Assembly (NCBI RefSeq): GCF_031085175.1
Contig: NZ_JAVHUY010000057.1
Coordinates: 1-64,000, forward strand
Direction of reading: 5' to 3'
DNA length: 64,000 nt
From: Phytohabitans maris
GTDB taxonomy: Bacteria > Actinomycetota > Actinomycetes > Mycobacteriales > Micromonosporaceae
The notes under the pieces were generated by a model. The model was not told the origin of the DNA and made no database searches. It saw only the letters and a program-made list of their open reading frames with translations. The stretch's first letter is position 1; the number at the start of each line of letters is the position of its first letter. A program made the position numbers and the translations under genes. Below are positions 7,889-15,784 of the stretch, one piece after another.

Positions 7889-9438
7889 AACTTCCGTACT
7901 GGGTGCGCGGGGACACCAACGCTTTCTTCGGTTTCGGCGTCAACGTACTGGTCAACGTGCTCACGCTGACCGGGCTCTGCATCGGCGTCGTACACATGGC
8001 GTCCGGCGACGTCTTCGGCACGATCCTGCCGGCGCTCGGCATCGCCCTCGTCTTCGGCAACATCTACTACACGTACCTGGCGCGGCGGCTGGCCCGGAAG
8101 GAAAACCGCGCGGACGTGACGGCCATGCCGTACGGGCCGAGCGTGCCGCACATGTTCATCGTGATCTTCGTGATCATGCTGCCGATCTACCTGCGCACCG
8201 ACGACCCGATCCGGGCGTGGCAGGCGGGTCTGGCGTGGGCGTTCATCATCGGCGTGATCGTCCTCATCGGAGCGTTCGTCGGCCCCTACATCCGCCGGTA
8301 CGCGCCGCGCGCCGCGCTGCTCGGCACGCTCGCCGGCATCTCCATCACGTTCATCTCGATGAACCCAGCCGCCCGCATGTGGGACATGGCGTGGATCGCG
8401 CTGCCGGTCTTCGCGCTGCTCCTCGTCGGCCTGCTCACCGACGTCAAGCTCCCCGGCAACATCCCGATCGGCCTCGCCGCGCTCCTGCTGGGTACCGCGA
8501 TCGGCTGGATCGGCGGCGCCATGTCGGTGCCGGACGTCGAGTCGGCCGCGGGCGACATCGCCGTGGCGGTGCCGGACCTCAAGCTCGGCCTGCTCTTCGA
8601 CGGCCTGGGCGACATGGCGCCGCTGCTGGCGACCGCGATCCCGCTGGGCGTCTACAACTTCACCGAGGCGATGACCAATGTGGAGAGTGCGGCGACCGCG
8701 GGAGACAGCTACAACCTGCGCAGCGTACTGCTCGCCGACGGCGCGGGCGCGGTCATCGGCTCGGCGCTGGGCTCGCCCTTCCCGCCGGCTGTCTACGTTG
8801 GACACCCGGGGTGGAAGGCGGCCGGCGGCCGGACCGGGTACTCGATGGCGACCGGCGTGGTCATCGCGCTGCTCTGCTTCCTCGGCATGTTCGGCCTGTT
8901 GGGTGCGCTGCTGCCCACACCCGCCATCGTGCCCATCCTGCTCTACATAGGACTGTTGATCGGCGCGCAGGCGTTCCAGGCGACGCCACGGGCGCACGCG
9001 GCCGCGGTGGTCGCCGCGCTGATACCCAACATCGCGTCGTGGGCGAGCGGGCAGATGGACAACGCGCTCGCCGCGGCCGGCACCTCGGCGGCCCAGGTCG
9101 GCGACGCGGCGCTGGAGGGGGCCGGCGTCTTCTACCACGGCCTGCTGGTGCTCGGGCAGGGCGCGATCCTGGCCGGGCTGGTGCTCGGCGCGCTGGTCGC
9201 GTTCGTCATCGACAAGCGCTTCTGGCAGGCCGCGATCTTCGCGGGCTCGGGGGCGGTGCTGTCGTTCATCGGCCTCATCCACGGCGAGAAGGTCGAGTGG
9301 AACGCGAACGGGCAGGTCGCGCTCGGCTACGCGTTCGTGGCGCTGGTCTGCGTCGCGTTCGCGCTCGCCAAGGTGCCACCCCGGGAGCCCGACGCGGTCG
9401 AGGTGCGCGCGTCCGAGATCGAGAAGGCGGCCGCCTGA
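7885..9438 (+). CDS. NCS2/AzgA-like nucleobase-type permease
   Basis: A 517-residue inner-membrane transporter with about 11-12 hydrophobic segments. The central motif region ([20 protein letters not shown], then [20 protein letters not shown]) matches the substrate-binding and gate region of NCS2 uracil/xanthine/adenine permeases, closest to the AzgA branch. These use proton or sodium gradients to import ring nitrogen compounds. Operon context suggests a ligand such as cyanurate, biuret, a pyrimidine or a ureide, but the ligand cannot be read from sequence. The start is GTG 7885 in a GTGA overlap, with AGGAGG at 7875-7880 for efficient initiation. Confidence 0.75.
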   Translation: MKLPYWVRGDTNAFFGFGVNVLVNVLTLTGLCIGVVHMASGDVFGTILPALGIALVFGNIYYTYLARRLARKENRADVTAMPYGPSVPHMFIVIFVIMLPIYLRTDDPIRAWQAGLAWAFIIGVIVLIGAFVGPYIRRYAPRAALLGTLAGISITFISMNPAARMWDMAWIALPVFALLLVGLLTDVKLPGNIPIGLAALLLGTAIGWIGGAMSVPDVESAAGDIAVAVPDLKLGLLFDGLGDMAPLLATAIPLGVYNFTEAMTNVESAATAGDSYNLRSVLLADGAGAVIGSALGSPFPPAVYVGHPGWKAAGGRTGYSMATGVVIALLCFLGMFGLLGALLPTPAIVPILLYIGLLIGAQAFQATPRAHAAAVVAALIPNIASWASGQMDNALAAAGTSAAQVGDAALEGAGVFYHGLLVLGQGAILAGLVLGALVAFVIDKRFWQAAIFAGSGAVLSFIGLIHGEKVEWNANGQVALGYAFVALVCVAFALAKVPPREPDAVEVRASEIEKAAA

Positions 9439-9485
9439 CCACTGCGTGGGGCGCCGCCGCCCCACCCCGCGAGAGGACACACCCT

Positions 9486-9926
9486 ATGGAGATCAACCGG
9501 CCCGACGTGGTGGCGGAGGTGGCCGCCGCCTTCGCCGCGTACGAGGCGGCCCTCGTCGCCGGCGAGCCGGACCGGATCGTGGACTTCTTCTGGCAGTCGC
9601 CGCGGACCGTCCGCTACGGCATCGCCGACCAGCAGGTGGGCATCGAGGAGCAGCGGGTCTGGCGGTGGGCGCAGCCGCCGCTCCCCGCTGGGCGGCGGCT
9701 GCGGGAGACCCAGATCGCCACGTTCGGCGCCGACTACGCCGTGGTCAACACGCTCTTCGAGTACCCCGGCGGCACCGTCGTGGGCCGGCAGTCGCAGACC
9801 TGGGTACGCCTCCCGTCGGGCTGGCGCATCGTGGCCGCGCACGTCTCCGAGCCGGCCGCCTCCGCTGCGGTTGATCAGGGAGTTTATGCAGCGATGCGCC
9901 GACCGGCACGCCCGCGAACTCCCTGA
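9486..9926 (+). CDS. AtzH-like (DUF3225, NTF2-fold) protein with a repeat-derived tail
   Basis: A 146-residue small alpha+beta protein of the AtzH/DUF3225 family, in the SnoaL/NTF2-like fold. Diagnostic segments are the N-terminal helix NRPDVVAEVAAAFAAYEAAL, FFWQSPRTVRYGI, and TWVRLPSGWRIVAAHVS. AtzH genes occur with the cyanurate and carboxybiuret genes of s-triazine degraders, which supports a link to the two amidases. The normal fold ends near residue 128; the last 17 or so residues are encoded by the palindromic repeat at 9870-9931 and are probably disordered. A modest ribosome site (GAGAGGA, 9471-9477) precedes ATG 9486. It is convergent with xseB. Confidence 0.7.
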   Translation: MEINRPDVVAEVAAAFAAYEAALVAGEPDRIVDFFWQSPRTVRYGIADQQVGIEEQRVWRWAQPPLPAGRRLRETQIATFGADYAVVNTLFEYPGGTVVGRQSQTWVRLPSGWRIVAAHVSEPAASAAVDQGVYAAMRRPARPRTP

Positions 9927-9931
9927 TCAAC
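9870..9931. repeat. TTGATCAGGGA palindromic repeat, copy 1
   Basis: The 15-bp arms GTTGATCAGGGAGTT (9870-9884) and AACTCCCTGATCAAC (9917-9931) are perfect inverted repeats around a 32-bp centre. The element covers the end of the AtzH-like gene, provides its stop codon, and ends 16 bp before the xseB stop, so it may act as a bidirectional terminator. Other copies are at 30772-30841 and 40249-40310. Confidence 0.8.
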
Positions 9932-9946
9932 AGAGCTAGGCGGGGG

Positions 9947-10150
9947 TTAGGCGTCCTCGCGGGCGGCGCGGGCCGCGTCGAGGCGGGCGCGGGCGCCGTC
10001 GAGCCACTGCTGGCAGATGTCGGCGAGCTGCTCGCCCCGCTCCCACAGCGCCAGCGACTCCTCCAGCGAGCCGCCGCCGGCCTCCAGCCGCTCCACGACG
10101 GAAGCCAGCTCCGCGCGGGCCTGCTCGTAGCTCAACTGGGGCTCGTTCAT
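9947..10150 (-). CDS. xseB: Exodeoxyribonuclease VII small subunit
   Basis: A 67-residue helical subunit that binds XseA in the complex that trims single-stranded DNA from both ends. The diagnostic stretch LSYEQARAELASVVERLEAG is followed by GSLEESLALWERGEQLADIC, as in all XseB proteins (60-85 residues). The ATG at 10150 lies 43 bp after the xseA stop, and the two form an operon as in M. tuberculosis (Rv1107c-Rv1108c). Confidence 0.95.
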   Translation of the reverse strand: MNEPQLSYEQARAELASVVERLEAGGGSLEESLALWERGEQLADICQQWLDGARARLDAARAAREDA

Positions 10151-10193
10151 GGTCGGTCACCCTACCCGCGCGACGGCGGCCAGCCCGATCACG

Positions 10194-11423
10194 TCACCCC
10201 GGTGAGTCGGTCACCGCCGCGGACAGGTCACCCGCCGCCAGCCGTACCCGGAGCTCGTCGCCCTTGGCCACGTCGGCGGGGGAGCGCACGACGTGGCCGT
10301 CGGCGCGCTGGACGATCGCGTATCCGCGCTCGAGTGTCGCGGCGGGTGACAGCGCGCGGAGGCGGGCCAGCGTGTGGCGGAGGTCGCCGGCGGCGGCGGC
10401 GAGCTTGTGGTCGAGGCAGCGCGCCGCGCGGTCGCGGAGGGCGACCACCTCGGTGGCCCGCTGTTCGATCATGACCTGCGGGCGGGCCAGGACCGGGCGG
10501 GAGCGGACCGCGTCGAGGCGGTGCTGCTCGCGGTCGAGCAGGCCGGTCACCGCGCGGCCCAGCCGCTGCCGGGCGAGGCCGATGAGTCGGGTCTCCTCGG
10601 CGAGGTCGGGCACGATCCGCTTGGCGGCGTCGGTGGGGGTCGAGGCGCGCACGTCGGCGACGTAGTCGAGCAGCGGGATGTCGGTCTCGTGGCCGATCGC
10701 GCTGACCACCGGGGTGCGGCAGTCGAAGACCGCCCGGCACAGCGCCTCGTCGGAGAAGGGGAGCAGGTCTTCCACGCTCCCGCCGCCCCGGGCGATGATG
10801 ATCACGTCGATCGTGTCGTCGCCGTCGAGCACCTTGAGCGCGTCGACCATCTGCGGTACGGCGCTCGGGCCCTGCACGGCCACGTTGACCACGCGAAACT
10901 CCACGGCCGGCCACCGGCGCCGGGCGTTGGTCAGCACGTCTCGCTCGGCGGCCGAGGAGCGGCCGGTGATCAGCCCGATCCGCCCGGGCAGGAACGGTGG
11001 CCGCCGCTTGCGCTCGCGCGCGAAGAGCCCTTCGGCGGCGAGCAGCTTCTTGAGCTTTTCCAGCCGGGCCAGCAGCTCGCCGAGCCCCACCTGGCGGATC
11101 TCGTCGGCGCGGAGGCTGAGCGTGCCCCGGGCGGCGTAGAACTCCGGTTTGGCGTGCAGGACGACGCGCGCCCCCTCGTCGAGCTCTGGTGCGCCAATAT
11201 CCAGTACGTCCCGGTTTGTCGTTACGGTCAGACTGAGGTCGGCCGACGGGTCACGCAGCGTGAGGAAGACCGTGCTCGCGCCCGGCCGGCGGCTGATCTG
11301 GGCCACCTGGCCGTCGACCCACACCCAGCCCAGCTTGGAAACCCACGAGCCGATCTTCTGGCTGACCACCCGTACCGGCCAGGGCTCCTCGGGCGTGCTC
11401 TTGGGAGTTTCCGGCTGCGTCAC
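10194..11423 (-). CDS. xseA: Exodeoxyribonuclease VII large subunit
   Basis: A 409-residue catalytic subunit. The N-terminal OB fold (about 15-115) contains [14 protein letters not shown] and binds single-stranded DNA. The nuclease domain starts near 130 with [20 protein letters not shown] and includes [19 protein letters not shown] and [20 protein letters not shown], the family's hallmark segments. Helical C-terminal repeats follow. The start is GTG 11423; TAGGCT ends 7 nt upstream of it with no ribosome site, indicating a leaderless message. It is divergent from ispH across 68 bp. Confidence 0.95.
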   Translation of the reverse strand: MTQPETPKSTPEEPWPVRVVSQKIGSWVSKLGWVWVDGQVAQISRRPGASTVFLTLRDPSADLSLTVTTNRDVLDIGAPELDEGARVVLHAKPEFYAARGTLSLRADEIRQVGLGELLARLEKLKKLLAAEGLFARERKRRPPFLPGRIGLITGRSSAAERDVLTNARRRWPAVEFRVVNVAVQGPSAVPQMVDALKVLDGDDTIDVIIIARGGGSVEDLLPFSDEALCRAVFDCRTPVVSAIGHETDIPLLDYVADVRASTPTDAAKRIVPDLAEETRLIGLARQRLGRAVTGLLDREQHRLDAVRSRPVLARPQVMIEQRATEVVALRDRAARCLDHKLAAAAGDLRHTLARLRALSPAATLERGYAIVQRADGHVVRSPADVAKGDELRVRLAAGDLSAAVTDSPG

Positions 11424-11430
11424 GCAGGCC

Positions 11431-11436
11431 AGCCTA
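11431..11436 (-). promoter_or_regulatory. -10 box TAGGCT of xseA, leaderless start
   Basis: On the minus strand TAGGCT is followed by 7 nt and then the xseA GTG. The valS gene has the identical hexamer at the equivalent place (18320-18325). Confidence 0.5.
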
Positions 11437-11479
11437 TGTGTCCCCGGTCGCAGCGGGGGGAGGGTGGCGGCGAGCCACG

Positions 11480-11485
11480 TACGAT
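11480..11485 (+). promoter_or_regulatory. -10 box TACGAT of ispH, leaderless start
   Basis: TACGAT ends 6 nt before GTG 11492. This decides the start: an in-frame codon at 11438 lies upstream of the promoter and can be excluded. Confidence 0.55.
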
Positions 11486-11491
11486 GGCGGG

Positions 11492-12457
11492 GTGACCGAG
11501 ATCCGCAAGCGCGTGCTGCTGGCCAGGCCCCGTGGTTACTGCGCCGGCGTCGACCGCGCCGTGCAGACCGTGGAGGAGGCGCTCAAGCTTTACGGGCCGC
11601 CGATCTACGTGCGCAAGCAGATCGTGCACAACAAGCACGTGGTGTCGACGCTCGAGGCCAAGGGCGCCATCTTCGTGGAGGAAAACGAGGAGGTCCCCGA
11701 GGGATCCACCGTGATCTTCTCGGCGCACGGCGTGGCCCCGGAGGTGTACGAGCAGGCCAAGGCGCGCTCGCTCAAGGCCATCGACGCCACCTGCCCGCTC
11801 GTGACCAAGGTGCACCACGAGGCAAAGCGGTTTGCCGCCGACGACTACGACATCCTGCTCATCGGCCACGAGGGTCACGAGGAGGTCATCGGCACGGCCG
11901 GCGAGGCGCCCGCGCACGTCCAGCTCGTCGACGGCCCCGAGGACGCCGACAAGGTGACGGTGCGTGACCCCGCCAAGGTGGTCTGGCTCTCCCAGACCAC
12001 GCTCTCGGTCGACGAGACGATGGAGACCGTGGCCCGGCTCAAGCAGCGGCTCCCACTGCTCCAGTCGCCGCCGAGCGACGACATCTGCTACGCCACGCAA
12101 AACCGCCAGCACGTGGTCAAGGAGATCGCGCCCCGGTGCGACGTGGTGATCGTCGTCGGCTCGCGCAACTCGTCCAACTCGGTGCGCCTGGTCGAGGTGG
12201 CCCTCGACGCCGGTGCGCGGGCCGGCCACCTGGTCGACTACGCGCACGAGATCGCCGACGAGTGGCTGGAGGGGGCCACCACGGTCGGCGTCACGTCCGG
12301 CGCCAGCGTGCCCGACGAGCTGGTCACGCAGGTGCTGGAGCGCCTGGCCGCGCGCGGCTTTGCCGACGTCTCCGAGGTGACCACCGCCGACGAGCGGCTG
12401 ACGTTTTCGCTGCCGCAGGAGCTCAAGCGCGACATGAAGGCCGCCCGCTCACTCTGA
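11492..12457 (+). CDS. ispH: 4-hydroxy-3-methylbut-2-enyl diphosphate reductase
   Basis: A 321-residue iron-sulfur enzyme for the last step of the MEP isoprenoid pathway, making IPP and DMAPP from HMBPP. The three cluster-binding cysteines are C17 ([14 protein letters not shown]), C101 ([12 protein letters not shown]) and C199 ([12 protein letters not shown]). The proton-donating Glu lies in the TTLSVDET region. Length and motifs are typical. The start is GTG 11492, set by the TACGAT box. Gene order with xseA and ychF resembles the M. tuberculosis Rv1108c-Rv1112 region. The 3' end overlaps the convergent rmuC gene by 9 bp. Confidence 0.95.
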   Translation: MTEIRKRVLLARPRGYCAGVDRAVQTVEEALKLYGPPIYVRKQIVHNKHVVSTLEAKGAIFVEENEEVPEGSTVIFSAHGVAPEVYEQAKARSLKAIDATCPLVTKVHHEAKRFAADDYDILLIGHEGHEEVIGTAGEAPAHVQLVDGPEDADKVTVRDPAKVVWLSQTTLSVDETMETVARLKQRLPLLQSPPSDDICYATQNRQHVVKEIAPRCDVVIVVGSRNSSNSVRLVEVALDAGARAGHLVDYAHEIADEWLEGATTVGVTSGASVPDELVTQVLERLAARGFADVSEVTTADERLTFSLPQELKRDMKAARSL

Positions 12458-13588
12458 CACCAGCTCCGGCGCCTGGGGCTGGCGAGGCGCCAGCTCCACC
12501 TGGGGCGGCGGTGGCAGGTCGTCGTCGGAGACGCCCAGCTCGGCGAGCTTGCGGGCGCTGACCAGCACGCGCGCCTCCAGCGAGCCGACCGCCCGGTTGT
12601 ACGCGCTGACCGCGCCACCCAGCGCCCCACCGAGCCGGCTCACGTGCTCGCCCAGCGTGGAGAGCCGCCCGTACAGCTCGCGGGCGAGCGTGTGCACCGC
12701 CAGCGCGTTGCGGGCCAGCGCCTCCTGACGCCACACGTACGCCACGGTGCGCAGCAGCGCCATCAGCGTCGCCGGGGTGGCGAGCACCACGTTGCGGGCG
12801 AACGCGTGCTCCAGCAGCGCCGGGTCGCGCTGGAGCGCCGCGTCGAGGAACGGGTCGGCCGGCACGAAGAGCACCACGAACTCGGGCGTCTGCTCGAACG
12901 CGCTCCAGTACGACTTGGCCGCCAGCGCGTCGACGTGGCCGCGCAGGTGGCGGGCGTGCGCGTCGAGATGGGTGTCGCGCCCCCGCTCGTCGCGCGACTC
13001 CATCGCCGCCAGGTAGGCCTCGAAGGGCGCCTTGGCGTCGACCACCACGGACCGTCCACCGTGGAGCTTGACCACCAGGTCGGGGCGGACGCCCTGGATG
13101 TCGTTGACCGCCGTCACCTGCTCGGCGAAGTCGCAGTGCTCCAGCATGCCGGCCGCCTCGACGATCCGCCGGAGCTGGTGCTCGCCCCACCGGCCGCGCA
13201 CCTGCGGCGCCCGCAGCGCGGCGACGAGCTGCTTGGTCTCGGTGCGCAGCTCACCCGAGACGGTGGACATCGAGCGCACCTGCTCGCGCAGCTCCGCGTA
13301 GGCATCGACGCGCTCCCGCTCCAGCTCGGTCACCCGCAGCTCGTAGCGGCGCAGCGACTCGTGCAGCGGCGCCACCGCCCGCGCGACCGCCTCCTGGGAC
13401 TGGGCGGTGGCCTCATAGGACAGTGCCCGCATCGACTGCTCCAGCCGCTCCTCACCCTCGCGGGTGGCGCGCAGCGTGGCGTCGAGGCGGGCGATCTCCG
13501 CGCCGGCCCGGGCCCGTGCCGCCAGCCACCCCACGGCGCCACCGGCGGCCAGACAGACGACCACCACGGCCAGCGTCGAAATGTCCAC
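12449..13588 (-). CDS. rmuC: RmuC-type DNA recombination protein
   Basis: A 379-residue protein of the RmuC family, linked in E. coli to suppression of inverted-repeat rearrangements and predicted to have a restriction-endonuclease-like core. A membrane segment at about residues 6-26 ([18 protein letters not shown]) is followed by a long coiled coil (about 30-120). The core (about 130-340) contains [29 protein letters not shown] and [12 protein letters not shown], all family marks. The C-terminal tail is Pro-rich. The start is GTG 13588. It is convergent with ispH and divergent from the next gene. Confidence 0.85.
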   Translation of the reverse strand: MDISTLAVVVVCLAAGGAVGWLAARARAGAEIARLDATLRATREGEERLEQSMRALSYEATAQSQEAVARAVAPLHESLRRYELRVTELERERVDAYAELREQVRSMSTVSGELRTETKQLVAALRAPQVRGRWGEHQLRRIVEAAGMLEHCDFAEQVTAVNDIQGVRPDLVVKLHGGRSVVVDAKAPFEAYLAAMESRDERGRDTHLDAHARHLRGHVDALAAKSYWSAFEQTPEFVVLFVPADPFLDAALQRDPALLEHAFARNVVLATPATLMALLRTVAYVWRQEALARNALAVHTLARELYGRLSTLGEHVSRLGGALGGAVSAYNRAVGSLEARVLVSARKLAELGVSDDDLPPPPQVELAPRQPQAPELVSE

Positions 13589-13629
13589 GTCCGTGAGCTT
13601 GCCAAACGAGTACGACGAAACGGGCCGGG

Positions 13630-13635
13630 TACCGT
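13630..13635 (+). promoter_or_regulatory. -10 box TACCGT, leaderless start of the 13642 gene
   Basis: TACCGT ends 6 nt before ATG 13642, and no ribosome site is present in the 53-bp divergent gap. Confidence 0.5.
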
Positions 13636-13641
13636 CGGGAC

Positions 13642-14403
13642 ATGGAGTGGTTTTTGCTGGTCGTGCTCATCGTGCTGATCGCCGGGAGCGCGTTCTGGCT
13701 GCGCCGGGCGAGCGCGGCGCGGCACGCTCGCGACCTGGCGGACGCCCGGGCGGAGGCGCAGCGGTGGTACGAGCGGCTGGGTGGCCAGGTCATGAACCTG
13801 CACGGCGACGAGCCGGCCGTCCGGCAGGCGCTGGTCGACGCGGGTGAGCGGTACACGGCCGCGGGCAGCCAGCTTGAGCAGGCGCGTACGGTACGGCAGT
13901 TCGCGCTGGCCCGGGAGACCGCGCTGGAGGGGCTCGCCTACGCGCGGGCGGCGCGGCTGGCGCTCGGGCTTGACCCCGGCCCGGACCTGCCGCCGCTGGC
14001 CGCCGCGCAGGGTGCCGGGCAGCTGACCGTGGAGCGCGAGGTCAACGTGCAGGGCCAGCACTTCAAGGCGGGGCCGCAGCCGGGCAACGACACGCCGTAC
14101 TACTACCCGGGTGGGCGGGTGCAGGGGCGCCCGGTGCCGGCCGGCTGGTACTCGCAGCCCTGGTGGAAGCCGGCCCTGGCCGGTGCCGCCGGTGCGGTCG
14201 GCGGCATCTTGATCTTCGACGCGCTCTTCTCGCCCGCGTTCGCGGACCCCGGGTACGGCTACGACGCCGGGTACGCCGAGGGCTTCGACGACGGCTCGGC
14301 TGCCGGCGACACCGGAGACGCCTATGGCGGCGACTACGGCGGCGGCGACTGGGGCGGCGACGCCGGCTTCGGCGGCGGCGACTTCGGCGGCGGCGACTTC
14401 TAA
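13642..14403 (+). CDS. Membrane protein with Gly/Asp-rich C-terminal tail, function unknown
   Basis: A 253-residue protein I do not recognise by function. A membrane anchor is at residues 2-20 (EWFLLVVLIVLIAGSAFWL), then a charged helical region (about 25-120) with Arg- and Glu-rich segments, a Pro/Tyr-rich linker (PYYYPGGRVQGRPVPAGWY) and a second hydrophobic segment near 180-200. The last 45 or so residues are a low-complexity acidic tail built on GGDYGGG, GGGDF and GGGDF. The tail should be flexible and might bind metal or partners; this is inference. It stands alone between divergent rmuC and another membrane gene. Confidence 0.7.
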   Translation: MEWFLLVVLIVLIAGSAFWLRRASAARHARDLADARAEAQRWYERLGGQVMNLHGDEPAVRQALVDAGERYTAAGSQLEQARTVRQFALARETALEGLAYARAARLALGLDPGPDLPPLAAAQGAGQLTVEREVNVQGQHFKAGPQPGNDTPYYYPGGRVQGRPVPAGWYSQPWWKPALAGAAGAVGGILIFDALFSPAFADPGYGYDAGYAEGFDDGSAAGDTGDAYGGDYGGGDWGGDAGFGGGDFGGGDF

Positions 14404-14511
14404 CCCGCGCTGCGCGCTCCCCGTAGCCGGGAAAGAGGGCGGGCAGCCCCCGGGGGCTTGGTAGGGGTAGCTGGATGGTGGTTCCGGCGGGACCGGGGCA
14501 GAGTGCTTGGT

Positions 14512-15162
14512 GTGAGTGTGTCGACGCAATCTCGGTCTGGGGTCCAGCCGGTGCGGGCCTGGTGGTTCGCGGTCGCCGCGCTGGCGTTCGGGGCTGCGGC
14601 CGTGACGGCGACCGCGCAGGCCACCGGGCGTTTCCACTGGTGGGCCGGGTTCGTGCTGGTGCCCGCCGCGTTCATCGCCGCCGCGGGCGCGCCGCTGCTG
14701 ATCCGGGGCGGCGGGCGGGCCCTGACCGGCTACCTGATCGCGTGGGTGGGCGTGATCGTCTTCGCCGTGGGCGCCATGCTGATGTTCGGCGTGATGACCG
14801 ACGGCTGGCCGCTCATGATCGTCCTGCCGACGCTCGCCGTCGCCGGGACGTACGTGTGGCGCCCGCAGCACCCGCTCGCCCGTGCGTTCCACCGCACGAT
14901 CGCCACGCTGGCGCTCTGCGGCGCCGCGCTCGGTGTGCTGTTTCTGCTGATGAATGCCGGTGTGGTCGACTTCGGCGACACCGACTGGTGGGGCGGCTTC
15001 ATGATGGCGGCCGCCGTGGCCGTCGCGCTCAACGGGCTGGCGCTGCTCCGCCACCAGATCGAGTACCGGCTCCAGGCGGCCACGCTCGCGGTCTTTCCCG
15101 CCCTGATCGTCTTCCTGCTCGGCCTGCGCTTCATCCGCGGTGACTGGCCGGCCGAGTTCTAG
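14512..15162 (+). CDS. Seven-helix membrane protein, function unknown
   Basis: A 216-residue protein with about seven predicted membrane segments, starting WWFAVAALAFGAAAVTATA and ending with a helix at ATLAVFPALIVFLLGLRF. No transporter signature or conserved charged motif is visible. The frame is open from 14458, but GTG 14512 starts a sensible N-terminus (VSVSTQSRSG) just before the first helix and has CAGAGT, a weak -10 match, 7 nt upstream. The gene is followed by a long repeat-filled gap. Confidence 0.65.
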   Translation: MSVSTQSRSGVQPVRAWWFAVAALAFGAAAVTATAQATGRFHWWAGFVLVPAAFIAAAGAPLLIRGGGRALTGYLIAWVGVIVFAVGAMLMFGVMTDGWPLMIVLPTLAVAGTYVWRPQHPLARAFHRTIATLALCGAALGVLFLLMNAGVVDFGDTDWWGGFMMAAAVAVALNGLALLRHQIEYRLQAATLAVFPALIVFLLGLRFIRGDWPAEF

Positions 15163-15216
15163 CGAGCTTCGAAATCAGAGTGCTTCGGCCCGGATCCAAC
15201 CCGAAAGAGAATGTGG

Positions 15217-15274
15217 GCTACCGCGACCTCCGCGGTGGTCCGGACCGTCGCTCCCGCGGCCTCACCCTCCGCGA
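15217..15274 (+). repeat. Dispersed repeat family 1, flanks only (core missing)
   Basis: The first 35 bp match 50538-50572 at 32 positions, and the next 23 bp match 50625-50647 closely. The 52 bp that separate these blocks at 50573-50624 are absent here, so this looks like an empty site or a precise deletion. Confidence 0.65.
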
Positions 15275-15477
15275 CCCGCTATCTCACCCCGGCCCCTGCG
15301 GGGAGCCGGCGGCCGTCTGGGGTTGTGCCTCCACGACACCTCACCACCGCGCCGCCGCCGGGGCGGATGTGTGTGTGCGGGAAGCTCTCGAGCTGCCCCG
15401 TCTGTGCTCCCCCTGGGTTGGGCTTGCCCGCGGAGCCGGCAGCGGAGGCCCGGGGATCCGCCGGCCAAAGCGGTGCC

Positions 15478-15539
15478 GCGCAGGAAAGCATCCCAAGAAA
15501 CGCTCCACTGCTCTCCACGTTCCCCCCGGGGCCCCGCGC
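15478..15539 (-). repeat. Dispersed repeat family 1, copy B
   Basis: On the minus strand it reads GCGCGGGGCCCCGGGGGG, AACGTGGAGAGCAG, then GGAGCGTTTCTTGGGATG. It is a diverged copy of the elements at 3578 and 50571 in the opposite orientation, 200 bp from the core-less copy. Confidence 0.7.
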
Positions 15540-15582
15540 GTGCGATCCAAAGCTGAGGCGGAAAATCCCGTCCGAAAGCGGT

Positions 15583-15630
15583 GATCGTGGTATTTCAGTG
15601 CCCCTCTGGAGGCACTTAGGTACCACGATC
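15583..15630. repeat. 48-bp hairpin repeat, copy 2
   Basis: The 10-bp outer arms GATCGTGGTA and TACCACGATC are perfect. An inner AGTGCC/GGCACT stem encloses an 8-nt loop. Length and arms equal copy 1 at 3799-3846, and the inner stem is better preserved here. Confidence 0.7.
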
Positions 15631-15784
15631 TGATTCCGCGACCCGATCTCGATCACCAGCCAGGTATCGGCGTGCCGGTGATCGAAGCTCATCGCCCCGA
15701 CTCCGAAAGCGCCCTGGAGGCCGGGGCGCGGCCGGCCCCGGCACCGTGGACCGGCTGCGACCGGCGAGCACGACCCGCCCTGCT

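Larger units (their letters stand above)
15163..15784. other. 622-bp intergenic region without a credible gene, repeat-rich
   Basis: It lies between convergent gene ends. Short open frames exist on both strands but lack start signals, and they read through the repeats. Contents are a family 1 repeat lacking its core (15217-15274), an inverted copy of the core (15478-15539) and a 48-bp hairpin (15583-15630). I see nothing definable between 15275 and 15477 or after 15631. Confidence 0.65.

Noticed and set aside
15211-15633. Overlapping plus-strand open frames in the 622-bp gap
   Set aside because: Several frames are open at once, each passing through repeats; none has a promoter, ribosome site or domain.
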